Assembly: GCA_002295925.1 (NCBI GenBank)
Contig: DBGO01000022.1
Span: 65,737-129,736, forward strand
Length of the DNA stretch: 64,000 nucleotides
Source of the DNA: Flavobacteriales bacterium UBA852
GTDB lineage: Bacteria > Bacteroidota > Bacteroidia > Flavobacteriales_E > Vicingaceae
Direction: 5' to 3'
Position numbers and translations under genes: made by a program. Positions 35,646-45,657 of the stretch are shown in pieces; the first letter of the stretch is position 1, and the number at the start of each line of letters is the position of its first letter. The notes below the pieces were generated by a model. That model had not been told where the DNA came from and made no database searches. It saw only the letters and a program-made list of their open reading frames with translations.

Positions 35646-38600
35646 TATTTTACGGGTAATTTTTTATTTTTTAAGAAAGCTAAAATACTTAAAATTATGA
35701 ATACGGCAACCGTATAATAAACCCATTCGGGAATTGGCACCGGATCGCCCTTGGCGTAAGAATGTAAACCGCTCAGGTAAAAATTTACTCCAAAATAAGT
35801 CATAATTACCGAACTGTATGCCCATAAACTGACTACATTGAACGTGTAAAAGCCCTTTAAAGAAGGAATTAATCGCATGTGTGCCACAAAGGTGTAAACC
35901 AATACAATTACCAAAGCCCAAGTTTCTTTCGGGTCCCAACCCCAGTAACGTCCCCATGATTCATTTGCCCAAACACCCCCCAAAAATGTCCCGATGGTTA
36001 CCATAAATAAACCAACCGTAATAGTCAGTTCACTGATGTAAGTCAACTCTTTAATAGTCAGGTTGATTTTTTTAGCCGATTTTTCATTTTTGATTATCAT
36101 TAACAATAAATTGATGAACCCCAAAATAGCGCCCAAAGCCAAAAAACCATAGCTGGCAGTAATAACAGCCACGTGAATCATTAACCAATAGGATTTAAGA
36201 ACCGGCACAAGGTTGGAAATTTCAGGGTCGAGCCAATTGAGGTAAGCCACAAACAGCAATATTGCAGATAAGATAGCGGTTGCCGCCAAAGTCATTTTTG
36301 ATTTTTTACTGAATAAAAATCCGGATAATAAGGTTGCCCAAGCAATATAAACTACCGACTCATATGCGTTACTCCACGGTGCGTGTCCGGCAACATACCA
36401 TCGCAGAATTAATCCGAAAGTATGCGCAATAAAACCGGCAATCAGTAAATAAGTGAAAAAGGCAATTATTTTACGGTAAACCGGACGGTCATTTAAAATT
36501 TGTAAAATCAAAATGATAAGCATCAACAAACCGGAAAGTAAATAAACTAAAATCAATCGGTCGAATATGGCTAATTTATGATACCATATTTCAGCAGTTA
36601 TTTTACTTTCGGGCGGAAAAACCTCTTTACCGTAGCGTTCTTGGAATTTGAAAATAAAATGAAGTGTGCTGTCGGCTTTTTGCCAGTTATTGGTTTCAAA
36701 ACCTTCGGTAATGGCGGCAAAATAAAGCGGGAAAATAGAATGGACAAACAAAGAATCCGTGCCGGTAAAGGGGGCGTTTTTATCAGTTGGCGAATACCAC
36801 GTATGGTTTTCATCATTTGGTAATGGGAAAATACGTAAAATTTGCGCATTGTAAACCATATAACATATATTCACACGCTCATCCACTTGAATTACTTCTT
36901 TGTCATATTTGTTGCGCATAGATGGTTTTTTGCGATTGGCTTCTTCAATATCTTTTGCCAATAAATAATGGAAGTCTTTATCGAAAAAAGCCAAGAAAGG
37001 TGCATATTTGTCGCTTTCGTTCAACCCTAATTTTTCTTTCAATTCGGGATGGGAAATTTTAATCATCGGCAATGCCTGATAATAAAAAGGATTGTAGAGC
37101 ATACCCAATAAAAGCTGGTCGGGCGAAAGTTTATTGAACGAATTTTTACGGGTTACTTTGCGCGTTACTTCCGAAGCAAGAGAAAATACCGGCTTGATTC
37201 TTCCCTTTGGGTCTTGCACCAATAATTTACCAAATTTTTGCGCGTGCGATTCGGGTATAACCGAATATTTTGCCAAAGTATCTGCATTGTGGTTTTCCCG
37301 AGCTGAAATAAATGTCGAACTGAATAATAATGCCCAAATCATCATTGATTTCTTAACTCGCAATTCTTTCAGTTTGGTATTCAGATAATTAAATCTTGAT
37401 TTTTTTGTGAATAAAGTTAAAAACATTCCTATTGCCATTAAAGTATAACCAATGTAAGTAATCAATGTTCCCCAAAAATCATGATTGACAGAGAGAACAG
37501 TGCCTAATTCGTCTTGGTCGTAACTGGATTGAAAAAAACGATATCCGTCGTAATCCAAAATATGGTTCATATAAATATGATAAGGAAACTCTTTGTTATT
37601 TCTGGGGTCAATAACCGTAACATAGCTCGAATAAGACGAAGGCGACATAGAACCCGGATAGCGTTCCAATACAAAATCATCCAAACGGATATAAAAAGGC
37701 GTGGTATAATAAACAGAACCGTAGCTCATTCGGAAGTTTAACCCGTTTATACTGAATTGCTTGGGCTCGGGCACTCTTCCTTTTCCGCCAAAAATGACAA
37801 CTTCTTCTTTTTTATCGTTCACCCAAACATCAAAAATTGCGGCATTCAAGCCGTCTGCGGTTTTTATATCGGTAGAAAAATAAGACAACTTAGCTTTTGG
37901 ATGTAATTTTTTCAAAACAAATTGCACGCCCAATGCTGTATATAATCGGCGGTTTTTGAACGGTTGCAGACTGTCTTGCGGCAATACGCCTGTGCTTTGG
38001 TCGGCCATAGCCATATACGATATGTTAAACGGCGCTTTGAAATACAATCCGCTGTCGGTTTCAAATACGTGCATTGCCAAAGGGTAAGAGGTGTCCTCAA
38101 AGCCAATAATTAAATTGCCAAAACGCTTTGTTTCGCCTTTTTTTATGTAATGCGAAACTCTGCCGTTTTCTCCTGCGGTAACAATTTCTAAATAGGTGTC
38201 GCCATTTTCATCTTCAACCAAGCTGTCCACCACGTTAGGAATGAAATTTTTAAATTTAAATCCTACTTTATTTCCTTTAAAATCGATTTCTTTTTCTAAT
38301 TTATGATTATAAAATCCCGACCAAAATACTTTTTTGCTGAATCGATATTGATTTTGTTCATCATCTACTATAAAAGTAAAATAAGAATCATCCGACACAA
38401 TTAAATTACTTTGTTCTCCTTCGCGAATGTGCATTTGCCCTTCGTAACTGATGTAACGTGTTATTGCTGCACCTATCACTATCAGTATAAACGAAAAATG
38501 AAACAAAAAAATGGGCAATTTATGTTTGCGATAAAGTTTGTATTTGAAGATATTGCCAATTAAGTTTAGCGTTAAAAGAAGAATAACCAGCTCAAACCAT

Positions 38601-38746
38601 TTGGCGTTGTAAACAAGTGATTTTGCGGCAGGTGTTCCGTAATCATTTTCAATAAAAGTAGCCGCACCAATAGCCACGGCAAACAAGAGTATCAAAAAAG
38701 ACATTAATCGCATTGAAAACAGCGATTCTTTGAGGGCTTTTAACAT
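35645..38746 (-). CDS. Cytochrome c biogenesis ResB-CcsA fusion protein
   Basis: A 1033-residue inner-membrane protein of the system II haem-lyase complex that attaches haem to apocytochromes c in the periplasm. The N-terminal ~460 residues are ResB-like, with transmembrane pairs near 10-85 and a large periplasmic domain; the C-terminal ~300 residues are CcsA-like, with several helices and the haem-binding tryptophan-rich motif WGRYWGWDPKETWALV. One-chain ResB/CcsA proteins are common in Bacteroidota. A -7-like box lies upstream (complement of 38769-38776). Confidence 0.9.
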   Translation of the reverse strand: MLKALKESLFSMRLMSFLILLFAVAIGAATFIENDYGTPAAKSLVYNAKWFELVILLLTLNLIGNIFKYKLYRKHKLPIFLFHFSFILIVIGAAITRYISYEGQMHIREGEQSNLIVSDDSYFTFIVDDEQNQYRFSKKVFWSGFYNHKLEKEIDFKGNKVGFKFKNFIPNVVDSLVEDENGDTYLEIVTAGENGRVSHYIKKGETKRFGNLIIGFEDTSYPLAMHVFETDSGLYFKAPFNISYMAMADQSTGVLPQDSLQPFKNRRLYTALGVQFVLKKLHPKAKLSYFSTDIKTADGLNAAIFDVWVNDKKEEVVIFGGKGRVPEPKQFSINGLNFRMSYGSVYYTTPFYIRLDDFVLERYPGSMSPSSYSSYVTVIDPRNNKEFPYHIYMNHILDYDGYRFFQSSYDQDELGTVLSVNHDFWGTLITYIGYTLMAIGMFLTLFTKKSRFNYLNTKLKELRVKKSMMIWALLFSSTFISARENHNADTLAKYSVIPESHAQKFGKLLVQDPKGRIKPVFSLASEVTRKVTRKNSFNKLSPDQLLLGMLYNPFYYQALPMIKISHPELKEKLGLNESDKYAPFLAFFDKDFHYLLAKDIEEANRKKPSMRNKYDKEVIQVDERVNICYMVYNAQILRIFPLPNDENHTWYSPTDKNAPFTGTDSLFVHSIFPLYFAAITEGFETNNWQKADSTLHFIFKFQERYGKEVFPPESKITAEIWYHKLAIFDRLILVYLLSGLLMLIILILQILNDRPVYRKIIAFFTYLLIAGFIAHTFGLILRWYVAGHAPWSNAYESVVYIAWATLLSGFLFSKKSKMTLAATAILSAILLFVAYLNWLDPEISNLVPVLKSYWLMIHVAVITASYGFLALGAILGFINLLLMIIKNEKSAKKINLTIKELTYISELTITVGLFMVTIGTFLGGVWANESWGRYWGWDPKETWALVIVLVYTFVAHMRLIPSLKGFYTFNVVSLWAYSSVIMTYFGVNFYLSGLHSYAKGDPVPIPEWVYYTVAVFIILSILAFLKNKKLPVK

Positions 38747-38822
38747 ATTTAGTTGTTTATGAAGTGGTCAAAATTAAGCAATAAGTTAACCTGAAAAAAT
38801 TAAATTATGTAATTTCGTTCAA

Positions 38823-39632
38823 ATGGAAGATAAAACACCCATTACTATTTCAATAGCCGGCACGGGAAATGTTGCAACGGCGTTGGTTGAGAAATTTCTA
38901 AATGTTCCTGAAATTAGTTTAATGAGTGTTTTTTCCCGCCAAGCAAATAATGCCGAAGATTTTGCCAAAAAGTATCGTTTTACGCATTTTACAAATGATA
39001 TTTCTCAAATAAAAAAAGCAGATTTTATTATTATCAGTATAAAAGATGATGCTGTTTCGGAAATTGTGCAAAAATTGCCTTTTTATTCTGAAACCATATA
39101 TTGCCATACTGCCGGAAGTGTTGGGGCTGATGTGTTCAGTAACCGGAATTTTGAAAAATTCGGTGTTTTTTATCCTTTACAATCGTTTACGTCATTTGAG
39201 AAAAACAACAATGATGATTTTCCGCTTTTAGTAGAAGGCAATTCTGCAGAAACCACACAACAACTATTGCATCTTGCAAAAAAAATAACCGCGCAAGCAC
39301 AAGAAATGAATGCCGAACAACGCGCAAAATTGCACGTGGCAGCCGTAATGGTCAATAATTTCACCAATTATATTTTTGCACAAGCTCAAGAGTATTGCCG
39401 CCAACAAAATTTACCTTTTGAACTGCTGAAACCGCTCATCTTAAAAACGGCTCAAAGAGCTGTGTTGCCCGATAATAATGTTTGGAATTTTCAAACCGGT
39501 CCGGCAGTGAGAAACGACAACCGAACAATAAAAAAACATTTGGAAATTTTAAGTAATTTTCCTGCAATTAAAGAAATGTATCAATTGCTTACGCAAGAAA
39601 TAATCGAAAAACAAAAACAAAACAATGAGTGA
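38823..39632 (+). CDS. Rossmann-like and DUF2520 domain-containing protein
   Basis: A 269-residue cytoplasmic protein: an N-terminal Rossmann domain with ISIAGTGNVATALVEKF (about 8-24) and a C-terminal helical DUF2520 domain (about 125-260, LHVAAVMVNNFTNYIFAQA, GPAVRNDNRTIKKHL). It resembles 6-phosphogluconate/ketopantoate-reductase-like dehydrogenases, but no substrate is known. It overlaps kdsC by eight bases and so is probably cotranslated with it. Confidence 0.85.
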   Translation: MEDKTPITISIAGTGNVATALVEKFLNVPEISLMSVFSRQANNAEDFAKKYRFTHFTNDISQIKKADFIIISIKDDAVSEIVQKLPFYSETIYCHTAGSVGADVFSNRNFEKFGVFYPLQSFTSFEKNNNDDFPLLVEGNSAETTQQLLHLAKKITAQAQEMNAEQRAKLHVAAVMVNNFTNYIFAQAQEYCRQQNLPFELLKPLILKTAQRAVLPDNNVWNFQTGPAVRNDNRTIKKHLEILSNFPAIKEMYQLLTQEIIEKQKQNNE

Positions 39633-40140
39633 TTTTTTAGAAAAACTTGAAAAAGTAAACACATTTATATTTGACATAGACGGCGTGCTAACCAGCGGAC
39701 GTGTTTTTTTAACCGCCAACGGCGAACAATTGCGCTCAATGTTGGTAAAAGACGGTTATGCCATTCAATACGCCATTAAGCAAGGATACAATATAGCCGT
39801 AATCAGTGGCGGAAGTTCGCAATCGGTAAAGCCTCGGTTGAAGTATTTGGGGATAAAAGATATATACATTGGTTCGAAAAACAAAGTGAAAGATTTTGAG
39901 GAGTTTTTGGAAGATAAAAAAATACATGCCGAACAAGTTGTTTATATGGGCGATGATATTCCGGATTATTATGTAATGCAACTGTGCGGCGTAAAAACTT
40001 GTCCTAAAAATGCTGCGCCAGAAATTCTTGCCATTTCCGATTATATTTCGGATAAAAAAGGTGGAGAGGGCTGTGCACGAGATATTATTGAAAAAGTTTT
40101 ACGTTTGCATAATAAGTGGTTTAAACCCGAAAATATTTAA
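39625..40140 (+). CDS. kdsC: 3-deoxy-D-manno-octulosonate-8-phosphate phosphatase (KdsC-type HAD)
   Basis: A 171-residue HAD hydrolase of the capless KdsC group: DxDG motif FDIDGVLTSG (Asp17, Asp19), VISGGSS (motif II), and MGDDIPDYYVMQLCG (motif IV), with the GYNIAVISGG and ...KDGYAIQYA segments typical of the tetramer. It removes the phosphate from KDO-8-phosphate on the way to lipopolysaccharide. kdsA and kdsB are not in the window. Overlap with the DUF2520 gene suggests an operon. Confidence 0.88.
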   Translation: MSDFLEKLEKVNTFIFDIDGVLTSGRVFLTANGEQLRSMLVKDGYAIQYAIKQGYNIAVISGGSSQSVKPRLKYLGIKDIYIGSKNKVKDFEEFLEDKKIHAEQVVYMGDDIPDYYVMQLCGVKTCPKNAAPEILAISDYISDKKGGEGCARDIIEKVLRLHNKWFKPENI

Positions 40141-40151
40141 TTCTCTACATT

Positions 40152-40667
40152 ATGAGCGGACATACAGAAATATTAAATGAAAAGAAAATTCGGCAAAAAA
40201 TTCAACGAATAGCTTTTCAAATTTATGAAGACAATTATGAAGAACAAGACATTGTTTTGGCGGGAATAGCGCCGCGCGGTTATATATTTGCCAAACGATT
40301 AGAGAAGTATATTAATGAGTTTGCTCCCCATATTCAAACAAAAACAGTAAAACTGACTGTTGATAAAATCAATCCTATTGAAAATAAAACATTGCTTGAA
40401 GAACCACTTGAAGTTTTTGAAGATAAAGTGGTTATAGTGGTTGATGATGTGCTGAACAGCGGAAAAACACTCATTTACGGCATCAGAGATTTACTGAATG
40501 TATCCATAAAAAAAATGTCAACCGCCGTATTGATAGACCGCAATCATAAGCGTTTTCCCATCGGAACCCATTATGCCGGGCATAAACTTTCTACTACTTT
40601 GCAAGAACACGTGCACGTAAAATTTACCGAAGAAGGCGCAGACCACGATAAAGTTTATTTGGAATGA
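40152..40667 (+). CDS. Phosphoribosyltransferase, PyrR-like
   Basis: A 171-residue type I phosphoribosyltransferase fold with the PRPP-binding loop VVIVVDDVLNSGKT and the flanking VLIDRNHKRFPIGTHYAG. This resembles PyrR (a pyrimidine-attenuation regulator with uracil phosphoribosyltransferase activity), but the genetic context has no pyr genes, so it may be an enzyme only. The stop overlaps the next gene's ATG (ATGA). Confidence 0.8.
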   Translation: MSGHTEILNEKKIRQKIQRIAFQIYEDNYEEQDIVLAGIAPRGYIFAKRLEKYINEFAPHIQTKTVKLTVDKINPIENKTLLEEPLEVFEDKVVIVVDDVLNSGKTLIYGIRDLLNVSIKKMSTAVLIDRNHKRFPIGTHYAGHKLSTTLQEHVHVKFTEEGADHDKVYLE

Positions 40668-41488
40668 TAAGGCATTTTCTTATTGCTTTATGGATAATCG
40701 TTTCATTTATTTTTAAAATAAATGCACAACAAACCAATTGTTTTATTCAAAATAAGCCCTTTAAAGCCGGCGAAAAAGTAACTTATCAAATTTACTACAA
40801 TTGGACAGCCGTTTGGGTAAAAGCCGGAGAGGTTTATTTTCAGGTCAATGAAGATTCATTGTTCAAACAATCTGTTTTTCATTTTTACAGCTATGGAACA
40901 ACCTATTCCAAATACGATTGGATTTTTAAAGTGCGGGATACGTATGAGGCATTCTCCAATAAAAAAACATTAAAACCCTATCGGTTTAAACGTCAAGTAA
41001 ACGAAGGCAGCACATATATTTACAACGATTATATTTTTAACTACAAACAGATGTTGGCTTATACATTTTCGGTATATGGTGATGAACCGGTAAAAAAAGA
41101 TACGGTGCCACTGTCGCCTTGTACGTTTGATGTGTTGTCAATGGTGTATTATGCCCGTTGTATCGATTACAGTAAGTATCAAACAGGAGATACCATCCCA
41201 ATTTCAATGTTTCTCGATGAAAAATCGTATGATACTTACATTCGCTATTTAGGAAAGGAAATTATAAAAGCCAAAGACGGAACAAAATACAAAACCATTA
41301 AATTTAAACCTTTACTCATAGAAGGAACAATATTTAAAGGCGGTGAAGGAATGACCGTTTGGGTAACCGACGATAAAAATAAAATTCCCGTATTGATAGA
41401 AACACCTATTTTAGTGGGGAATATTAAAGCATATCTTATTGGTGCTGAGGGGTTAAAGTATAAACAAGAAGCGATAATCAAGCAATAA
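40664..41488 (+). CDS. DUF3108 domain-containing exported protein
   Basis: A 274-residue protein with a signal peptide (about 1-21, ending KINAQ) and a beta-rich body matching DUF3108: KPFKAGEKVTYQIYYNWTAV, WIFKVRDTYEAFSN, LKPYRFKRQVNEG and GGEGMTVWVTDDKNKIPVLI. It is predicted periplasmic or outer-membrane associated, of unknown function. The four-base ATGA overlap couples it to the phosphoribosyltransferase gene. It is convergent with the peptide-binding lipoprotein gene with a 55-base gap and no clear hairpin. Confidence 0.83.
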   Translation: MIRHFLIALWIIVSFIFKINAQQTNCFIQNKPFKAGEKVTYQIYYNWTAVWVKAGEVYFQVNEDSLFKQSVFHFYSYGTTYSKYDWIFKVRDTYEAFSNKKTLKPYRFKRQVNEGSTYIYNDYIFNYKQMLAYTFSVYGDEPVKKDTVPLSPCTFDVLSMVYYARCIDYSKYQTGDTIPISMFLDEKSYDTYIRYLGKEIIKAKDGTKYKTIKFKPLLIEGTIFKGGEGMTVWVTDDKNKIPVLIETPILVGNIKAYLIGAEGLKYKQEAIIKQ

Positions 41489-41543
41489 TACTGACACAGA
41501 ATAAAAATAGTTTGGACTATTATATTTAGAAAATTGGTATAAT

Positions 41544-43238
41544 TTATTTTTTGGGTTTATCAAAATATACTGCTTCAAATTTATAATACTTCATTCCGTT
41601 AAAGTACAAATTGTGCACATAATTATGATACAATGCCGAATAGCTGGAGTAACTATGAGCAATAGCAGGCACTTCGTCAATGATTGTTTGGTCGGCTAAT
41701 GCATAAAAATTATTGCGTTCGGCAACATCAACAGTTTTTAGTGCCATTTCAAAATAATGGTCAAACTTTTCACTTTTATACCGGCAAGAGTTGATAAACG
41801 AACGTTCATTTATATCTTCGGGTACATTTTTTCCGTAAAAAAGATTTAAGAAATTTTCAGGGTCAGGATAATCGGCTAACCAACCGTTTAACCATAATTG
41901 AGCTTTACCTTCTTCAGTAAAATCACTAAGTTTAGAATAAGGGAGAGGTTGTATATTTAATTTAATACCCAAATTTTCATCAATCATTTTTTGAATGATT
42001 TGTGCCAGGGCGTCACCATCGTTGGAAACATAAAAGGTTACTTTAGGAAAATTGTCTTTTGTATAACCGGCTTCTTTTAGTAAGTTTTTTGCCTTTAAAG
42101 GATCAAATTCCGGTACTTCAAGTTTATAAAACGGGTAATCTGTCATAGGCGGAACCATCCCTTTAATTTCTTGATTTCTGGGCGAAATTTTAGATATGTC
42201 TATAGCCGCTTGAAATGCCTTTCTGACTTTAGGATTTTTAAATGGTTCCGTTACACAATTAAAGGCAATGTAATTTACGCCCAAAGCTTGCGCATTAGAT
42301 ATTTTGTATCGTTTGTTTTTTATATCGTCATTAATTTCTTTTGAAAAAACGCTTAAATAACCGGTGAAATCGTATTCTCCTTTTTTGAAACTTAAAAATA
42401 CAATTTCAGGGTCATGAACAAACGTAAATTTAATTCCGTCAAGGTAAGGTAATTGATTGCCCAAGCTGTCTTTTTTCCAGTACTTTTCATTTCTTGTAAG
42501 GATAACGGCATCACCTTCTTTTATTTTTTTAGGTTTAAACGGTCCTGTGCCCACCATGTGCACACGCATATCTTCTTTATACATATCAAAAGCTTCTTTT
42601 GGGTAGATCCAAAACGCCGAATGCGTTAAAACAGTGGGTAAAATAGCAAAGGGAAATTCCAAATCAATTTGTAAGGTATAATCATCAATCACTTTTATAC
42701 CTTCAACACCACCTTTGGGCAGTGGCTTATTTTCTTTTGACAGTTGATAATACTCATTTGCCCCTTTGATTTTATCTTGCACCAGCCAAAACATTTGATT
42801 CATGGGAGAATATTCACAAATTTTGTCGAAACAATATTTAATGTCATCTGCTTTTAATTCTCTTCCTTTTCCGTCAGGAAAACAGGGGGCATCGTGAAAA
42901 TAGACTCCTTTTCGAAGATGAAAGGTGAATGTTTTAACATCATCGCTTACTTCCCATTTTTCGGCTAATGCAGGACGAACGGTTAGTTTCTTTGGATCTA
43001 AATCCACCAAACTTTCATACACTTGATTGCAAATGCGGTGTGATACGGTTTCTGTTAAACTTAAAGGATACAGATTACGAAAGTCAAATTCATTGTTTAA
43101 ACGTAAAACCCCGCCGTAAAGCGAAGATTTTTTCGATGCGTCATTATTATCATCGGTTTTGTTAGTTCCGCACCCCGCAATAAGTACAGTTAGAAAAATT
43201 GATGTAAAGAGTAAATAAAAATTCCGTTTCACTTTCAT
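41544..43238 (-). CDS. Peptide/nickel-type ABC transporter substrate-binding lipoprotein (orphan)
   Basis: A 564-residue lipoprotein (lipobox LIAGC, near residue 20) of the SBP_bac_5 family that captures oligopeptides or similar ligands in the periplasm. Family segments include EKWEVSDDVKTFTFHLRKGV, AFQAAIDISKI and LWLNGWLADYPDPENFL. The start is set at the ATG (MKVKRNFYLL) instead of one 30 codons upstream, because a -7-like TATATTTG (complement of 43269-43276) lies just before it. No dppBCDF/oppBCDF permease or ATPase genes adjoin, so its transporter must be encoded elsewhere. Confidence 0.88.
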   Translation of the reverse strand: MKVKRNFYLLFTSIFLTVLIAGCGTNKTDDNNDASKKSSLYGGVLRLNNEFDFRNLYPLSLTETVSHRICNQVYESLVDLDPKKLTVRPALAEKWEVSDDVKTFTFHLRKGVYFHDAPCFPDGKGRELKADDIKYCFDKICEYSPMNQMFWLVQDKIKGANEYYQLSKENKPLPKGGVEGIKVIDDYTLQIDLEFPFAILPTVLTHSAFWIYPKEAFDMYKEDMRVHMVGTGPFKPKKIKEGDAVILTRNEKYWKKDSLGNQLPYLDGIKFTFVHDPEIVFLSFKKGEYDFTGYLSVFSKEINDDIKNKRYKISNAQALGVNYIAFNCVTEPFKNPKVRKAFQAAIDISKISPRNQEIKGMVPPMTDYPFYKLEVPEFDPLKAKNLLKEAGYTKDNFPKVTFYVSNDGDALAQIIQKMIDENLGIKLNIQPLPYSKLSDFTEEGKAQLWLNGWLADYPDPENFLNLFYGKNVPEDINERSFINSCRYKSEKFDHYFEMALKTVDVAERNNFYALADQTIIDEVPAIAHSYSSYSALYHNYVHNLYFNGMKYYKFEAVYFDKPKK

Positions 43239-43305
43239 ATAACTGCTGTTAATAATGTGTATTATAAACAAATATATAAAAATTAATGAAGTAGGAAAGA
43301 AAATT

Positions 43306-44412
43306 TTAATGTAAGTAAAATTCCTCACCTATAGGTTTGTGGTCGGATAGTTGAATGTTATAGGTCTTGAAACTAAATATTTCAATCGGCGACTGATATA
43401 AAATATAATCAATACGAAAAGATGGAAATTTACCGATATATGTTCTTCCGGTACCTGAGCCGGCAGTAATGAACGCATCTTTCAGGTAATTTCTAAAACT
43501 TTGATAGCAATAAGATGAAGGGCTGTCGTTGAAATCACCACATAAAATTACAGGATATTTTTCTTCGCTGATGAGTTTGGTTAATTGGTGAGTTTCTTTG
43601 GCTCGTTCTTTAAATGCGTTGCTCATCAATTTAAAGAGAGGAGAACTTTTTTTAATCAATGAAGTTTTTGAAGAATCTGCTTCAAAATCGTCCAACAATT
43701 TATATTCATTTTGTCCAAAATGCAACGAAGCCAAATGAACATTATATAAACTTATTGTATCATTGTCAATAACCAAATTTGTTTTAATTACTGCATTGTT
43801 TTGTGTGTTTTCAAATTGGATATTTTTAGCATATTTAATCGGATGTTTTGAAAAAACGGCTAAGCCCCAAAAGTCATTTCCGCGCATTTGCGTGGTAATG
43901 TTTAAATGGTGAAAAGGAAATAGTTTCAATAATGTATCGAGAGTGTTGAACTTAAAGTCGGTGCGTGTAGTGTAGAAAAATTCTTGCAAGCATAAGATGT
44001 CGGGGTTTTCGGTACGGATGAAATCCAAAATTTGATTCTTCGTTTCTACGTTGTTGTTCCAATTGTATAAGTCAAAATTCCGAACATTAAAGCTGATGAT
44101 TTTATAAGTATTTTTAGTGGTGATTTGTGATTTTTGCAACGAGTTTCCCGAAAATTGAATGAAACGGGGCACATTTCCATAACTCATCAACGCGGCAATC
44201 ATTCCTATAAGAAATAATTTCCGGTGCAAAATAATGTTAACAAACAAAAGTAAGACATTAATCAAATACAAATACGGAAAAAGCAATCCTATAAAGGCAA
44301 AAAACACAAACCTTTCGGGAGAAATGTATTGCGCAAGGTAACTGATTACCAATAATACAGATACAAAAATGGTCAGTACAGATAATATAAGACGCAAAAA
44401 TTTCAACTTCAA
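43306..44412 (-). CDS. Endonuclease/exonuclease/phosphatase family membrane protein
   Basis: A 368-residue protein with three predicted N-terminal transmembrane helices (about 5-95) followed by an EEP (DNase I-like) domain: YKIISFNVRNFDLYNW, ENPDILCLQEFFYT (Glu metal ligand), NVHLASLHFG, VILCGDFNDSPSS and LSDHKPI near the end. The catalytic domain faces away from the cytoplasm by topology. Nuclease or phosphatase activity toward an unknown substrate is expected. It stops seven bases after the ribBA start region and precedes no obvious partner. Confidence 0.85.
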   Translation of the reverse strand: MKLKFLRLILSVLTIFVSVLLVISYLAQYISPERFVFFAFIGLLFPYLYLINVLLLFVNIILHRKLFLIGMIAALMSYGNVPRFIQFSGNSLQKSQITTKNTYKIISFNVRNFDLYNWNNNVETKNQILDFIRTENPDILCLQEFFYTTRTDFKFNTLDTLLKLFPFHHLNITTQMRGNDFWGLAVFSKHPIKYAKNIQFENTQNNAVIKTNLVIDNDTISLYNVHLASLHFGQNEYKLLDDFEADSSKTSLIKKSSPLFKLMSNAFKERAKETHQLTKLISEEKYPVILCGDFNDSPSSYCYQSFRNYLKDAFITAGSGTGRTYIGKFPSFRIDYILYQSPIEIFSFKTYNIQLSDHKPIGEEFYLH

Positions 44413-44418
44413 CCTAAA

Positions 44419-45633
44419 TTATTCGTCCAACTTCAGTTGATGCCCCATTTTATCGCGTTTGGTTTGCAAATAAAACTTATTGTGCTTGTTCGATTTTATT
44501 TCCAAAGGAACAGTCTCAACAATTTCCAATCCGTAACCGATAAGTCCGGTACGTTTTTTAGGATTGTTGGTCATTAAACGCATTTTAGAAACGCCCAAAT
44601 CGCGAAGAATTTGTGCCCCAATACCGTAATCACGTTCATCGCTTTTAAACCCTAACTCTATGTTGGCTTCAACAGTGTCTTTACCTTCTTCTTGCAATTT
44701 ATATGCTTTCAACTTATTTAATAGCCCAATGCCACGTCCTTCTTGATTCATATAAACAATTACGCCTTTGCCTTCTTTCTCAATCATTTCCATGGCTTTA
44801 TGTAATTGTGGTCCGCAATCGCAACGGCAAGAACCAAAAATATCACCTGTAACACACGAGGAATGTACCCGAACCAAAACAGGTTCGTCTTTATCCCAAG
44901 TGCCTTTGACCAATGCCAAGTGATCTGTGCCGTCTGTAATTTGTTTATAGGCAACCAAATCAAAATCACCCCATTCGGTAGGCATTTTCACTTTTACTTG
45001 TCGCTCAATAAGAGTTTCGTGTTTTATGCGGTAAGCAATTAAATCTTTGATAGAGATAATTTTCAGATTAAAACGCTCGGCAATTTTCAACAGTTGAGGC
45101 AAACGAGCCATTGTGCCGTCTTCGTTCATTATTTCTACAATTACGCCTGCAGGCTCGAATCCGGCTAAACGGGCAAGGTCTATTGCCGCTTCGGTATGTC
45201 CGGCTCTTCGCAATACGCCGCCTTTTTTAGCTCTCAAAGGAAAAATATGTCCGGGCTTGCCTAAATCTTCGGGTTTTGTGTTGGGGTCAATTAATGCTTT
45301 GATGGTTTTGGCCCTGTCGGCTGCCGAAATTCCTGTGGTACAACCATGACCAATTAAATCTACCGATACGGTAAAAGGAGTTTCATAAGCCGCATTGTTT
45401 TGCTGAACCATCAGCTCCAAACCCAATTCATCGCAACGGTCTTCAATAAGCGGCGCACATATCAAACCGCGACCGTGAGTGGCCATAAAGTTTATCATTT
45501 CGGGAGTAACACTGCGGGCTGCCGCTACAAAATCCCCTTCGTTTTCTCTGTCCTCATCATCAACAACTATAACAATTTTCCCAGCTTTAATATCTTCAAT
45601 AGCTTCTTCTATTGTGTTTAAATTTTTGCTCAT
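44419..45633 (-). CDS. ribBA: Bifunctional DHBP synthase / GTP cyclohydrolase II
   Basis: A 404-residue riboflavin enzyme that makes both precursors: 3,4-dihydroxy-2-butanone-4-phosphate from ribulose-5-phosphate (N-terminal ~1-200) and the diaminopyrimidine from GTP (C-terminal ~205-404). RibB motifs: DDEDRENEGDFVAAA and HTEAAIDLARLAG. RibA motifs: zinc cysteines in SSCVTGDIFGSCRCDCGPQL, YMNQEGRGIGLLNK and the TNNPKKRTGLIGYG region. It starts next to a palindromic promoter element shared with ruvX. No FMN riboswitch was recognised upstream. Confidence 0.95.
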   Translation of the reverse strand: MSKNLNTIEEAIEDIKAGKIVIVVDDEDRENEGDFVAAARSVTPEMINFMATHGRGLICAPLIEDRCDELGLELMVQQNNAAYETPFTVSVDLIGHGCTTGISAADRAKTIKALIDPNTKPEDLGKPGHIFPLRAKKGGVLRRAGHTEAAIDLARLAGFEPAGVIVEIMNEDGTMARLPQLLKIAERFNLKIISIKDLIAYRIKHETLIERQVKVKMPTEWGDFDLVAYKQITDGTDHLALVKGTWDKDEPVLVRVHSSCVTGDIFGSCRCDCGPQLHKAMEMIEKEGKGVIVYMNQEGRGIGLLNKLKAYKLQEEGKDTVEANIELGFKSDERDYGIGAQILRDLGVSKMRLMTNNPKKRTGLIGYGLEIVETVPLEIKSNKHNKFYLQTKRDKMGHQLKLDE

Positions 45634-45657
45634 ATTCTTTGTAAATAACTAACTTTG
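45625..45657 (+). promoter_or_regulatory. Bacteroidota-type promoter of ruvX
   Basis: TTTG (45625-45628), a 21-base gap and TAACTTTG (45650-45657) match the Bacteroidota consensus on the plus strand, 33 bases before the ruvX ATG. The -33 element overlaps the ribBA start codon region. Confidence 0.65.

Noticed and set aside
35664..35957. Minus-strand ORF inside the ResB/CcsA gene
   Set aside because: Same strand but another frame within a well-conserved coding region; no independent start or homology.
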